Below are positions 7,962 through 15,703 of a stretch of DNA of 64,000 nt, in pieces (position 1 is the first letter of the stretch; each line of letters begins with the position of its first letter). The notes under the pieces were generated by a model. It saw only the letters and a list, made by a program, of their open reading frames with translations, searched no databases and had not been told where the DNA came from. Source of the DNA: CAZLBC01 sp964557575. GTDB lineage: Bacteria; Planctomycetota; Phycisphaerae; SM23-33. Location: the NCBI GenBank assembly GCA_964557575.1, contig CAZLBC010000011.1, positions 1-64,000 of the forward strand, in the 5' to 3' direction. Made by a program: the position numbers and the translations under genes.

Positions 7962-8768
7962 ATGAAAACAACTGCCTGCGCGATGATAAGCGCGATGGTG
8001 ATGTGGGCCGCGGTCATGCCGCGCCCGGGTTATGCGGCCGAGAAAGGCGTTGCGGCGACCGTCAAGGCGCTTGAGGAAGATGAAAAACAAAAGGTGTTGT
8101 CCGTGATGAAGGACAACCAGGACGCCGTGGTGATGGTCGAGATCGTGGTGAACATCACCGCCACGTACCAGGGACAGCAGCGTTCGCCCCGGGAAAAGAA
8201 GCTCCGTATCAACGGGACCACGATAGACGAGAGCGGGCTGACCGTCATCTCCAATTCGCGTTCCGACCCGATGGCGCTGTTGAGCAGCAGGATGAAAAAA
8301 CTGCCCGGCTTTTCAGTCGACGTCGAAGTCCTGGAATCCAAGCTGATACTCAACGACGGCACCGAGCTTCCCGCGAAGGTGGCCCTCAAGGACGCCGATC
8401 TCGATCTCGCCTTCGTCGTTCCCGCCGAAACACAAAAAGGACTGGCCCACGTCACGCTGGATCCCGATACCGATCCGTCACTCCTGGACCTGGTGTGCAG
8501 TATCTCGCGCATGGACCTCTCGGCCAATCGGACCCCGCTGATACACCTCGGACGGGTCGCGGGCATCATCGAAAAGCCGCGCACCTACTACGTCGGCCCC
8601 GGCGTCAGTCCCGGCTTGCCGGCCTTCGACGAGGACGGCAGGTGTTTCGGCCTCTTCCTCAGGAGGAAGGGGCCCGACGGCCCGAGCGGGTCGCCGGTCA
8701 TCCTGCCGGCGTCCGACGTCCTGGAGATCGCCCGGCAGTTGATGAAAAAGAAGTCCGGGGAGCAGTAA
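7962..8768 (+). CDS. Secreted HtrA-like pseudoprotease
   Basis: This 268-residue protein has a Sec signal peptide ending near 'GYAA'. The fold of a trypsin-like HtrA domain can be followed: 'NGTTIDESGLTVISNSRSD' aligns with the strand carrying the catalytic His, 'DADLDLAFVVP' with the Asp strand, and 'GVSPGLPAFDEDGRCFGLFL' with the Ser loop. The His position is replaced and the 'GNSGGP' loop reads 'VSPGLP', so it cannot be an active serine protease. No PDZ domain is present. Start: ATG 7962 has GGAG seven bases upstream, whereas the ATG at 7929 has none. It lies directly after an active four-PDZ HtrA, probably in the same operon, and may act as a regulator or adaptor. The last point is inference. 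Confidence 0.7.
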   Translation: MKTTACAMISAMVMWAAVMPRPGYAAEKGVAATVKALEEDEKQKVLSVMKDNQDAVVMVEIVVNITATYQGQQRSPREKKLRINGTTIDESGLTVISNSRSDPMALLSSRMKKLPGFSVDVEVLESKLILNDGTELPAKVALKDADLDLAFVVPAETQKGLAHVTLDPDTDPSLLDLVCSISRMDLSANRTPLIHLGRVAGIIEKPRTYYVGPGVSPGLPAFDEDGRCFGLFLRRKGPDGPSGSPVILPASDVLEIARQLMKKKSGEQ

Positions 8769-8799
8769 GTTCGCGTCCCCGCCACGGAAGGGCACACCG

Positions 8800-9840
8800 A
8801 TGGCATGTATATACGACAACCTGGACGAGCAGCCGGTCATCCTGATGGTCGAACTGGAAGACTGGGAGATGGATGAACTGAAGGCCGCCTGCCCGCGACA
8901 GTGCACAATGAAACTCGTTCACGAGCGGCTCGCGCAGTTCGACGACGCGGCGTTCATGAACGAGGTGACCGTCTTCAGTCCGTTCGTTCACAGCGAATGC
9001 CCGGCCGAACAACTGCGGCGGATGCCGAACCTGCGGCTCATCGCGACCCGCTCGACCGGGTACGACACAATCGACCTCGACTACTGCGGGGAACACGGGA
9101 TCTACGTCGCCAACGTGCCCGATTACGGCGAGGATACCGTCGCCGAACACGCCTTCGGCATGCTCCTGGCCCTGACCCGGAAGATCCACCGCTGCTACGA
9201 ACGTACCAGCCGGGGCGATTTCAGTGCGGAAGGACTGCGCGGGACCGACCTGGCGGGGAAGACCTTCGGGTGCCTCGGCGTCGGCGGCATCGGGGCGCGG
9301 GCCATGAGAATTGCGGGGGGATTCGGCATGAACCGGATCGCGTTCGATACCCGTCGCGACGCCCTCCTGAGCGGATCGCTCGGTTTCCGGTACGTTACGT
9401 TCGATCAACTGCTCGCCGAGTCCGACGTCCTGAGCATCCACGTTCCCCTCACCGAGAAGACGCGCCACATGGTCGATGCCGGGGCGATCGCCACAATGAA
9501 GGACGGCGCGATCCTGGTGAACACGGCGCGGGGCGGGGTGGTCGACAGCGCGGCCCTGGTGACCGCCCTGCGGGAGGGCCGCCTCGGCGGGGCCTGCCTG
9601 GATGTTCTCGAGTCGGAGGAACTGATCGGCGAGGAGGCGGAACTGCTTTCCAGCGATTACGATATCGACTCCCTGCGGGGACTGGTCCAGTCCCACGCCC
9701 TGCTGAAATTGCCCAACGTGATCATCACGCCGCACAACGCCTTCAACAGCGAGGAGGCCTGCCGGCGGATCATTCACACCACCCTGGACAATATTCATTC
9801 CTTCCTGGAAGGCGAGCCGACCAACATCGTCAACAAGTGA
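8800..9840 (+). CDS. D-isomer-specific 2-hydroxyacid dehydrogenase (D-lactate dehydrogenase-like)
   Basis: This 346-residue NAD-dependent dehydrogenase is close in pattern to LdhA-type D-lactate dehydrogenases. The nucleotide-binding motif is 'LGVGGIGARAMRIAGGFGM'. The catalytic Arg is in 'VNTARGGVVD', the Glu in 'LDVLESEE' and the His in 'ITPHNAFNSEEA'. 'RSTGYDTIDLDY' and 'VPDYGEDTVAEHAFGMLLALTR' match the substrate domain of the LdhA branch. It would reduce pyruvate or another 2-keto acid, regenerating NAD+ in fermentative or low-oxygen metabolism. The start has 'AAGGG' eight bases upstream. It follows the HtrA pair by 31 bases, possibly in one transcript, without an obvious functional link. 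The exact substrate cannot be read from sequence. Confidence 0.9.
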   Translation: MACIYDNLDEQPVILMVELEDWEMDELKAACPRQCTMKLVHERLAQFDDAAFMNEVTVFSPFVHSECPAEQLRRMPNLRLIATRSTGYDTIDLDYCGEHGIYVANVPDYGEDTVAEHAFGMLLALTRKIHRCYERTSRGDFSAEGLRGTDLAGKTFGCLGVGGIGARAMRIAGGFGMNRIAFDTRRDALLSGSLGFRYVTFDQLLAESDVLSIHVPLTEKTRHMVDAGAIATMKDGAILVNTARGGVVDSAALVTALREGRLGGACLDVLESEELIGEEAELLSSDYDIDSLRGLVQSHALLKLPNVIITPHNAFNSEEACRRIIHTTLDNIHSFLEGEPTNIVNK

Positions 9841-9922
9841 ATTGATCACCGGCGACGGGAAAGAGAACTGCCGCCCCGCCGCGCTCGGCCTCGGGCCGAC
9901 GAGGGGTTATTCGGACAGGCTC

Positions 9923-11794
9923 TTATGGATCGCCCGCGAAAGACGCCCCCGCCGTTCCGCCGCCGGGATGCAGGTCCCGGGCGGGGCTGTCGGGCGCGAG
10001 GCGGTAATCCCCGCGTGCCGGGTCGACCAGCTTCGGGTCGCCGAAGAACGAGTGGCGGTCGAGGCCGGTTCTCCGGCGGTATTCCGCGACGGCGCCGTTT
10101 TTGATGTGTTCCCGGAAGAAGTAGCATACCGCCGCGGCCGGGAGATACCAGGCGTTGTAGTCCATGTCGGGCAGGGGATCCCAGCCCGCGGAGTAGCGGC
10201 TGCCCCACTCGGTGCACCGGTAGAAGACATTGTACCTGACCACGATGCCCGCCGAATCGGCGCGGTTCGTGTAGAACATCAGGTGGCTGCCGTTGGGGTC
10301 GGGCCGCTGGGCGTGCGACCAGACGACGCCGGCGTCTATGCAGGTGTTGTTGACGAAGCGTATGTTGCGGGTGCGGGCGGTTTCCGGGTTGTTCCAGTAC
10401 TCGAAGGAATACTCGCAGTTCCGAACGAGGTTGTTGCGGTAGGTGATGTTCTCCTGGACCGAGTCCGGCCCCCGTCCCTGGTTCGTCAGTCCGGCGTCGT
10501 AGACCTCCCATATCCGGCAGCCCTCCACGAGGTGGTCGCGGCACGCGCCCCAGAACTCGACGGCGTTGCCGAAGCGGACGGGCGTGCCGTCGGGTTTGGT
10601 CAACTGGTGGCCGCCCCCGATATAAGAGAGGTCGCAGTTCCGGATGACCAGCCGCGCCGTGTTCCCGCCCCCGAACCCGTGGGCGGCGCCGTAGCGCAGC
10701 GCCAGGCCGTCGTAGACCACGTCGTGGCGGCCGCCCTGGTCGACGATGTGCCGCCGGAGGGCCAGCTCGATGCTGTCGTGGGCGGCGCCGGGGTTCTTTT
10801 CGGCATACGCGAAGACCCGCTCTTCGGCCGCGTCGTAGAAGTAGTCGCCGGGGCGTCCGACCTCTTTGATCGACCATCGCTTCCAGCCGCAGGCCGCGCC
10901 GTGATCGAAGATGATGTTGCCGACGTCGACGTCGAGCCGCCGGTCCCGCGAACAGGCGGCCGCCGCCAGGTCCAGCGGTTCGAGCTCGAACACCCCGCCG
11001 GCGGGCAGCGTCGCGCCGAGGGCCATGTGCAGGTGGCCCCGGTCCCCCCGGGAGTTGATCGCCAGGGGGACGGCGTACTGTTTCCACGCGGTTCCGATCC
11101 GCGGGCCGGCGGGGTCCGCCGCCGCGCAGGTCGTCCAGGGCGGCTCCCGGCGCAGGACCCGCACGGGGCCGGTCCGGAAGGGGCGGGTGCAGCGGCCCCG
11201 AAAGCGGAAGAGCAGGTACGCGGTGTCGCCGGCCTTCCGCCAGTCGACCGCCGGCCCCCACAGTTGGATATGGTTGCTGCGGTCCCCGCCCCGCTCGCAG
11301 GTCAGGACCTGGACGCGGCCCCGTTCGGTATCCCGGGTGGTGAGGGTTACCCGCGCGTTGTGCTCCCGGTGACAGTCCCAGTCGCTTTCACCGAGGGTGC
11401 TGATGATGCGCTGCGGTGTCCAGGCGGGCTCCCGCGTGGCCCAGGTGTGTTCGCCCGTTTGCACCCAGTCGGCGGGATCTCCCGCGGACGCCGACCCCAG
11501 CAGCAGGGGTTTGTCGCCGTCCCCGTAGCCGGTGTAGGTCACCGGGGCGCCCTTCTCGCCGCTGCGGGGCCGGAGCGTCCCGCGCCAGGTCCCCCCGCGC
11601 CTGAACCGGACCGTGTCGCCCGGCCGCAGGTCGGCCTCGTTTACCCGCGCCAGTGATGCCCAGGGCCGTGTGGGGGCGGTACCGGGATTCGTGTCGTCGC
11701 CGCCCGCCGGGTCCACGTAGAACGTCCGCCCCGCCGCCGTCGTGACCGGCAAAACCAGTGACAGAAACAATGCCGGGTATCTCGCCTGTGACAT
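9923..11794 (-). CDS. Secreted right-handed parallel beta-helix protein
   Basis: This 623-residue protein has a Sec signal peptide (about residues 1-20). The mature start 'TFYVDPAGGDDTNPGTAPTRPWASL' is typical of secreted pectate-lyase-like or beta-helix proteins. Repeats rich in Asn, with 'NNLVRNCEYSFEYWNNPETARTRNIRFVNN' type turns, run from about residue 280 to 520, indicating a right-handed beta-helix. The middle region 'GGVFELEPLDLAA' may be an inserted beta-sandwich. It probably binds or cleaves polysaccharide outside the cell, but no catalytic residues can be assigned. The start at 11794 is set by AGGAG nearby; a longer frame to 11878 lacks a signal-peptide start. It belongs to the block of secreted proteins ending at 21074. 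Confidence 0.75.
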   Translation of the reverse strand: MSQARYPALFLSLVLPVTTAAGRTFYVDPAGGDDTNPGTAPTRPWASLARVNEADLRPGDTVRFRRGGTWRGTLRPRSGEKGAPVTYTGYGDGDKPLLLGSASAGDPADWVQTGEHTWATREPAWTPQRIISTLGESDWDCHREHNARVTLTTRDTERGRVQVLTCERGGDRSNHIQLWGPAVDWRKAGDTAYLLFRFRGRCTRPFRTGPVRVLRREPPWTTCAAADPAGPRIGTAWKQYAVPLAINSRGDRGHLHMALGATLPAGGVFELEPLDLAAAACSRDRRLDVDVGNIIFDHGAACGWKRWSIKEVGRPGDYFYDAAEERVFAYAEKNPGAAHDSIELALRRHIVDQGGRHDVVYDGLALRYGAAHGFGGGNTARLVIRNCDLSYIGGGHQLTKPDGTPVRFGNAVEFWGACRDHLVEGCRIWEVYDAGLTNQGRGPDSVQENITYRNNLVRNCEYSFEYWNNPETARTRNIRFVNNTCIDAGVVWSHAQRPDPNGSHLMFYTNRADSAGIVVRYNVFYRCTEWGSRYSAGWDPLPDMDYNAWYLPAAAVCYFFREHIKNGAVAEYRRRTGLDRHSFFGDPKLVDPARGDYRLAPDSPARDLHPGGGTAGASFAGDP

Positions 11795-11930
11795 GCCATC
11801 TCCTCGATAATATGGTCGCCGCCGGAGTGCGGCCGTATCCGCCGATCCACTATGCCGCGAGCAGTTCCCGTTTGACAACCGTTACACGGTCGACCGGTTA
11901 TCGCCGCGTAGGGTGCCGTGCGGCACTGCC

Positions 11931-12452
11931 TTACCGCGCCGGCGCGATCAATGATTGCACCAGGTACACCGCGGCCGCCACGAGGACGCAGAACACGGCC
12001 ATCTTGAGCGATGAGAGCACTACGCCTTTCCGGGACAGCCGTCCCAGGTATGCGCCGATAAGTGCGACGGCGACTACCACCGTGCCCGCGGCGGCGATCA
12101 TGGCCTCGAAAACGGGCAAAAACAGGTACGGGATGATCGGTATGCTGCCGCCGATGACGGTCGCGATCCCGTCGATCGCCCCGCTGACGGCGGTCTTCCG
12201 TGATACCCTGCGCGCGGGTTCCGATCCCGTCATCGTCCGGGAAACCATCGACTCTTCCGTCCGCCGGAGGTGCCGGTACCCTTCGACCCCTTCCGCGGCA
12301 AGCGCGCTGAGCAGGTTCGAGAAGCCGTTGGCCAGGGTTCCCCCGGCGGCCGCGGCGACGATGATCGGGGGCGCGGCGGCGGCGCCGCCGATGACGATCC
12401 CCAGCGTGGAGAGCGCCCCGTCGATGAAACCCCGAAAGAACGTGCCCGTCAT
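11931..12452 (-). CDS. VIT1/CCC1-family membrane protein
   Basis: This 173-residue integral membrane protein has the VIT1/CCC1 signature 'FIDGALSTLGIVIGGAAA' at residues 9-26 and about four or five hydrophobic helices ('IIPYLFLPVFEAMIAAAGTVVVAVALIGAYLG' near 105-136). Family members carry Fe2+ or Mn2+. Many bacterial and archaeal members of this size are uncharacterised. Its ATG overlaps the stop of the upstream DUF211 gene by four bases, so the two are translationally coupled. Both families are best known from Euryarchaeota, and the pair may have been acquired together. Confidence 0.75.
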   Translation of the reverse strand: MTGTFFRGFIDGALSTLGIVIGGAAAAPPIIVAAAAGGTLANGFSNLLSALAAEGVEGYRHLRRTEESMVSRTMTGSEPARRVSRKTAVSGAIDGIATVIGGSIPIIPYLFLPVFEAMIAAAGTVVVAVALIGAYLGRLSRKGVVLSSLKMAVFCVLVAAAVYLVQSLIAPAR

Positions 12453-12739
12453 CCTTCCTCGTCTCCCCTCGCCTTGGAATCGACGATTCTGGTCCCCGCC
12501 GACACCCGGTCGACGGAGTGAACCGAGCCGCCGAGTTCCCGTATCACCTTCCCGATCTCGTCGAACGCGAGCGATTCACCCTCGATCGTTATTTCCACGG
12601 TCTTGGTGTTTTCGTCGACCTCCAGCAGATGGACGGTCGCGCCGGCGGTGCCCGCCAGTTCGCTTATGCGCTCGGCGTACTCTATTTCGCCCGGTTCGTG
12701 CGGTATCAGGACGTCGATAACAAGCCTCTTTACCGGCAT
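12449..12739 (-). CDS. DUF211 family protein
   Basis: This 96-residue protein matches DUF211: 'RLVIDVLIPHEPGEIEYAERISELAGTAGA' followed by 'LLEVDENTKTVEITIEGESLAFDEIGKVIRELGGSVHSVDRV', an alpha/beta ferredoxin-like fold. The family is found mostly in archaea (for example MTH889). Its function is unknown, and relatives form oligomers and bind divalent metal. AAGGAG lies six bases before the ATG. The four-base overlap with the following VIT1-like gene suggests that it regulates or supplies a metal transporter. That role is inferred from context. Confidence 0.8.
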   Translation of the reverse strand: MPVKRLVIDVLIPHEPGEIEYAERISELAGTAGATVHLLEVDENTKTVEITIEGESLAFDEIGKVIRELGGSVHSVDRVSAGTRIVDSKARGDEEG

Positions 12740-12845
12740 AACAGTCTCCTTATTGCGGGCCGTCTTCGGTTGTGTTTTCGCGCGGGCCGATGACGGGGAA
12801 TCGGTGTATCATTCTATTCTCTCGAGGGCCGCATGTGTGGCGATA

Positions 12846-14828
12846 TCATGATCTTTCACCGAACTCGTCGGCACCGATGTCCGGCTTCGGGCCGCGCCGC
12901 TGTTTGTCGATGTCGACGGTGACCGCCGCACGCTTCGCGGCCCGGTCGACGATGTCGCTATGCGGCTTCTTCAGGTGAAGGTTGCCCGTGCCGGGGTCGA
13001 CGAAGGCCGCCGTCATGTCCCGGATGAAGTTGTTTTTGAGGGACACGCCGTTCTCCGTCTCGACGCGGGGCGGCGGGCCGCTGAGCAGATTGTCGGCCAC
13101 CAGCAGGTCCTCGGTTGCGCCGAGGACCCGGACGAGGCGCCGCAGCCGGCTCTGCGGCTCGTGGACCGTGTTGTTGACAATCCGGCACCCGGCGGTATGC
13201 GCCGCCAGGATGCCGGCCTCCGGGGCGCGGGTGATGAAGTTGTTGCGAACGACGCAGCGGCGGGCGTGCAGGTCGACCCCGCGATCCTTCGGGAGGAACG
13301 CGTTGCCGAGGCATATCCCCTTGTCGCAGTCCACGATGACGTTCCGCTCCACGACGCAGTCCTCCGCCTCGTGCCACAGGAAGACCGCGCCCCGCCCCGC
13401 GCGGGTCCGCCCCTGGATGTTCATGAACACGTTGTCGCTGATCTCCCACTCCTTCGGGTACATCACGTCGATCGCGCCGATATAGTTGCCGTCGAACCGC
13501 CGGCCCGGCTTGTCGGCCGGATCGTCGCCGAACGTCTTCGGCCGGTCGTTGTAGAACAAACAGTGCCTGATCCGGCAGCCCGTCGGACGCAGGACCGCGC
13601 GGTTTTTTTCGGGGACGATCACCCCCTTGATCCCGCGCTGCCAGACGTTGTGGATAACGCAGTTTTCTATCGTCAGTTGCTGCACGCCCGTCTCGGAGTT
13701 GATCTTGAACCCGTTCCACCTGACGTTCTCGATCGTCAGGTCGGCGACCCGGACCTCCGCGCAGCGGGTGAACGCCACCAGTTCGCCGATACCGCCGCCG
13801 TCGAGAATCACCTCTCCCCGCTTCCCCGACGACCCCCGCACGGTCACGCGGTCCGTGCGGATCTCCAGCCGCCGCGCGAGCCGGTAGCGGCCCGGGGACA
13901 GCAGGATGGTGTCTCCGGGGGCGGCCTTCGCCGCGGCCGCGTGGAGTTCCCGCGGGTCGGCGGCCCTGATCGTCTCACCGTGGGGTTCGGGCCCCGGCAC
14001 CCGGGCGGCGGGATTCGCCGCGAGCACCTGCTTGATGACCGCCGCGTAGGCCGTCAGCACCAGGTGGCTGCGGAGGTTGAACCCGTTGTGTTTCAGTCCC
14101 GCGTCCGTGAAGTCGCCGCGCCACTTCGCCGGGTTGCTCGGGTGAACGCCGTCCCCGGCGATGAGCGTGGGCACCTCGTATGTGTTATGCCCGGAAAACC
14201 CTTTCGCGCTGCCGTCCCAGTCGTCCGGCCGGCGCCGCATGACCGCGGCGTGGAAATCGGTCAGCGGGACCTGCAGGTCCTTCGCCGTACGCCGCGCCGC
14301 CGCCGCGAAGGCCGCCGCCTTTTCCGCCATGCCGCTCCGCGGGGGAATCGTGCTCAGGATGACGACCGAGCCGTTGTCCAGGCACTTTTGCACCAGCCGC
14401 CGCAGGTCCGCCTCGTATTTCTCTACGGCGACGTTATTCAGGTCGTTCGTGCCGAACATGACGAGGACGGTCTCGGGGTTGAGCTTCCGCAGCCAGGCGT
14501 CGGCGTTCCGCAGGGCCCACGCGACCGTCTTCCCGCTGTCATTGCCGTATTGCGCGCCCTTCCACTTCCGCCAGCAGTCTTTATGCATGTATTTCGAAAC
14601 CGTCCGGCGGGCCCGCTCGGTTTGCTCGGTCGCTTTCTTCGGTTCCCGCCGCAGCGGGGCCCAGAATGCCATCGAGTAGGTGATCGAGTCGCCGAAGTGG
14701 GCGAACGTGCCCGGTCTGCCCGTACATTTCTCGTGCACCTCCCGCATCGGTTCGACCCACGCGTCGTCGGCGGCGGGGGCCGGGGCGGCTGCCAGTGTGA
14801 CGATACAGAAAAGAAATACGTTTCGCAT
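12846..14828 (-). CDS. Secreted SGNH hydrolase fused to a right-handed beta-helix
   Basis: This is a 660-residue two-domain exported protein. A signal peptide covers residues 1-20. The N-terminal half is an SGNH/GDSL hydrolase: 'FGDSIT' with nucleophile S48, 'MFGTNDLNN' for the oxyanion Asn, and 'GDGVHPS' for the catalytic Asp/His. From about residue 290, 'ADPRELHAAAAKAAPGDTILLSPGRYRL' begins a beta-helix running to 'VDIDKQRRGPKPDIGADEFG', a common ending of planctomycete beta-helix proteins. The combination suggests removal of acetyl or other esters from a polysaccharide held by the helix. Start chosen: ATG preceded by GAGGAG. It lies with other glycan-active secreted proteins. Confidence 0.85.
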   Translation of the reverse strand: MRNVFLFCIVTLAAAPAPAADDAWVEPMREVHEKCTGRPGTFAHFGDSITYSMAFWAPLRREPKKATEQTERARRTVSKYMHKDCWRKWKGAQYGNDSGKTVAWALRNADAWLRKLNPETVLVMFGTNDLNNVAVEKYEADLRRLVQKCLDNGSVVILSTIPPRSGMAEKAAAFAAAARRTAKDLQVPLTDFHAAVMRRRPDDWDGSAKGFSGHNTYEVPTLIAGDGVHPSNPAKWRGDFTDAGLKHNGFNLRSHLVLTAYAAVIKQVLAANPAARVPGPEPHGETIRAADPRELHAAAAKAAPGDTILLSPGRYRLARRLEIRTDRVTVRGSSGKRGEVILDGGGIGELVAFTRCAEVRVADLTIENVRWNGFKINSETGVQQLTIENCVIHNVWQRGIKGVIVPEKNRAVLRPTGCRIRHCLFYNDRPKTFGDDPADKPGRRFDGNYIGAIDVMYPKEWEISDNVFMNIQGRTRAGRGAVFLWHEAEDCVVERNVIVDCDKGICLGNAFLPKDRGVDLHARRCVVRNNFITRAPEAGILAAHTAGCRIVNNTVHEPQSRLRRLVRVLGATEDLLVADNLLSGPPPRVETENGVSLKNNFIRDMTAAFVDPGTGNLHLKKPHSDIVDRAAKRAAVTVDIDKQRRGPKPDIGADEFGERS

Positions 14829-14857
14829 GGTGCATTACTCCTCAGTGAATACTCGTA

Positions 14858-15703
14858 TCATTCCGGCGCCGGGTGCGTCCGCCGGGCCGGATTCTTCTCG
14901 ATTTCTTCACGGGGCACCGTCAGGTACGTCTCCCCGGCGGTATAGGGGCCGATGGCGTAGGGCGGCCAGTAGATCATAAGCCCTTCCTCGACCGCCGCGA
15001 CGTCGGGGGGAAGGGAAAATACGCCGTCTTGAAACCACCATCCCGCCGCGTTGAGATCGGTGTCGGGGTCGAGTCCCTTCTTTTTCCGGAAATGTCTCTC
15101 GGCCAGGATTTCCAGTTTGTTCCTGTTGCCCGCCAGGTCGGCCGCTCCCAGTTGTGCGCCGGTCTCGGCATCGAACGACGCCCAGGTTTCACCCCGGTTG
15201 GGATGCGCCCCGCCCGTGTACGACTCCCACCGCAACCGGAGCGTCACCAGGCAGTCGTTGCGGTAAGCAACCCGTCCGTCGATAGCGATATACCGGCCGT
15301 GGGGCGTGTCGGGATGTTCCCGGTGGAAATCGGCCCATGACGCGATACAACCGTCCGCGAGATCTTCCCAGGTCGCGCCGGGTGACGGTCGATCCGGCTG
15401 CAGGCCGGCGAGGCGCGAACGCACCCAGCCGTCGACAAAGCCGTCCACCGCCTTCCGCAGGGGCGGGGGGCCGGCCGTGGTCTGCGGGACGGCGATCATG
15501 ATCCGGGCGCCGGCCGGAGCATCCATCGGTGTATCGTCCGACCGGCGAGAGATCGTAATATCGCGGAATTCCGGCTCCGCGGCCGGGCCGTTTAGCTTCG
15601 TCGATAGCTTCCCTGATGAGCACGCGGAAAGCGCCGCGGCACATGCCGTGAGAATGAGCCACGGTTCCCGCCGGTTGTCTCGTCGCGATTGCTTCGGCAT
15701 CAT
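14858..15703 (-). CDS. DUF3298 lipoprotein
   Basis: This 281-residue predicted lipoprotein has a hydrophobic leader ending in the lipobox 'LSAC'. The C-terminal domain contains 'SYTGGAHPNRGETWASFDAETGA', the DUF3298 signature, followed by 'GLMIYWPPYAIGPYTAGETYLTVPREEI', matching the family's conserved 'YAIAPYA...P' ending. DUF3298 proteins occur in RsiV-like anti-sigma factors and in envelope proteins that bind lysozyme or glycan; no activity is assigned here. The ATG at 15703 overlaps the stop of the upstream glycosidase-like gene by four bases, so it is translated as part of that operon. Confidence 0.75.
   Translation of the reverse strand: MMPKQSRRDNRREPWLILTACAAALSACSSGKLSTKLNGPAAEPEFRDITISRRSDDTPMDAPAGARIMIAVPQTTAGPPPLRKAVDGFVDGWVRSRLAGLQPDRPSPGATWEDLADGCIASWADFHREHPDTPHGRYIAIDGRVAYRNDCLVTLRLRWESYTGGAHPNRGETWASFDAETGAQLGAADLAGNRNKLEILAERHFRKKKGLDPDTDLNAAGWWFQDGVFSLPPDVAAVEEGLMIYWPPYAIGPYTAGETYLTVPREEIEKNPARRTHPAPE

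Noticed and set aside
9842..11656. 604-codon plus-strand frame
   Set aside because: Antisense to the beta-helix gene, low-complexity Val/Pro/Arg sequence, no motif.
12960..14945. 661-codon plus-strand frame
   Set aside because: Antisense to the SGNH-beta-helix gene, whose catalytic motifs and signal peptide are clear.
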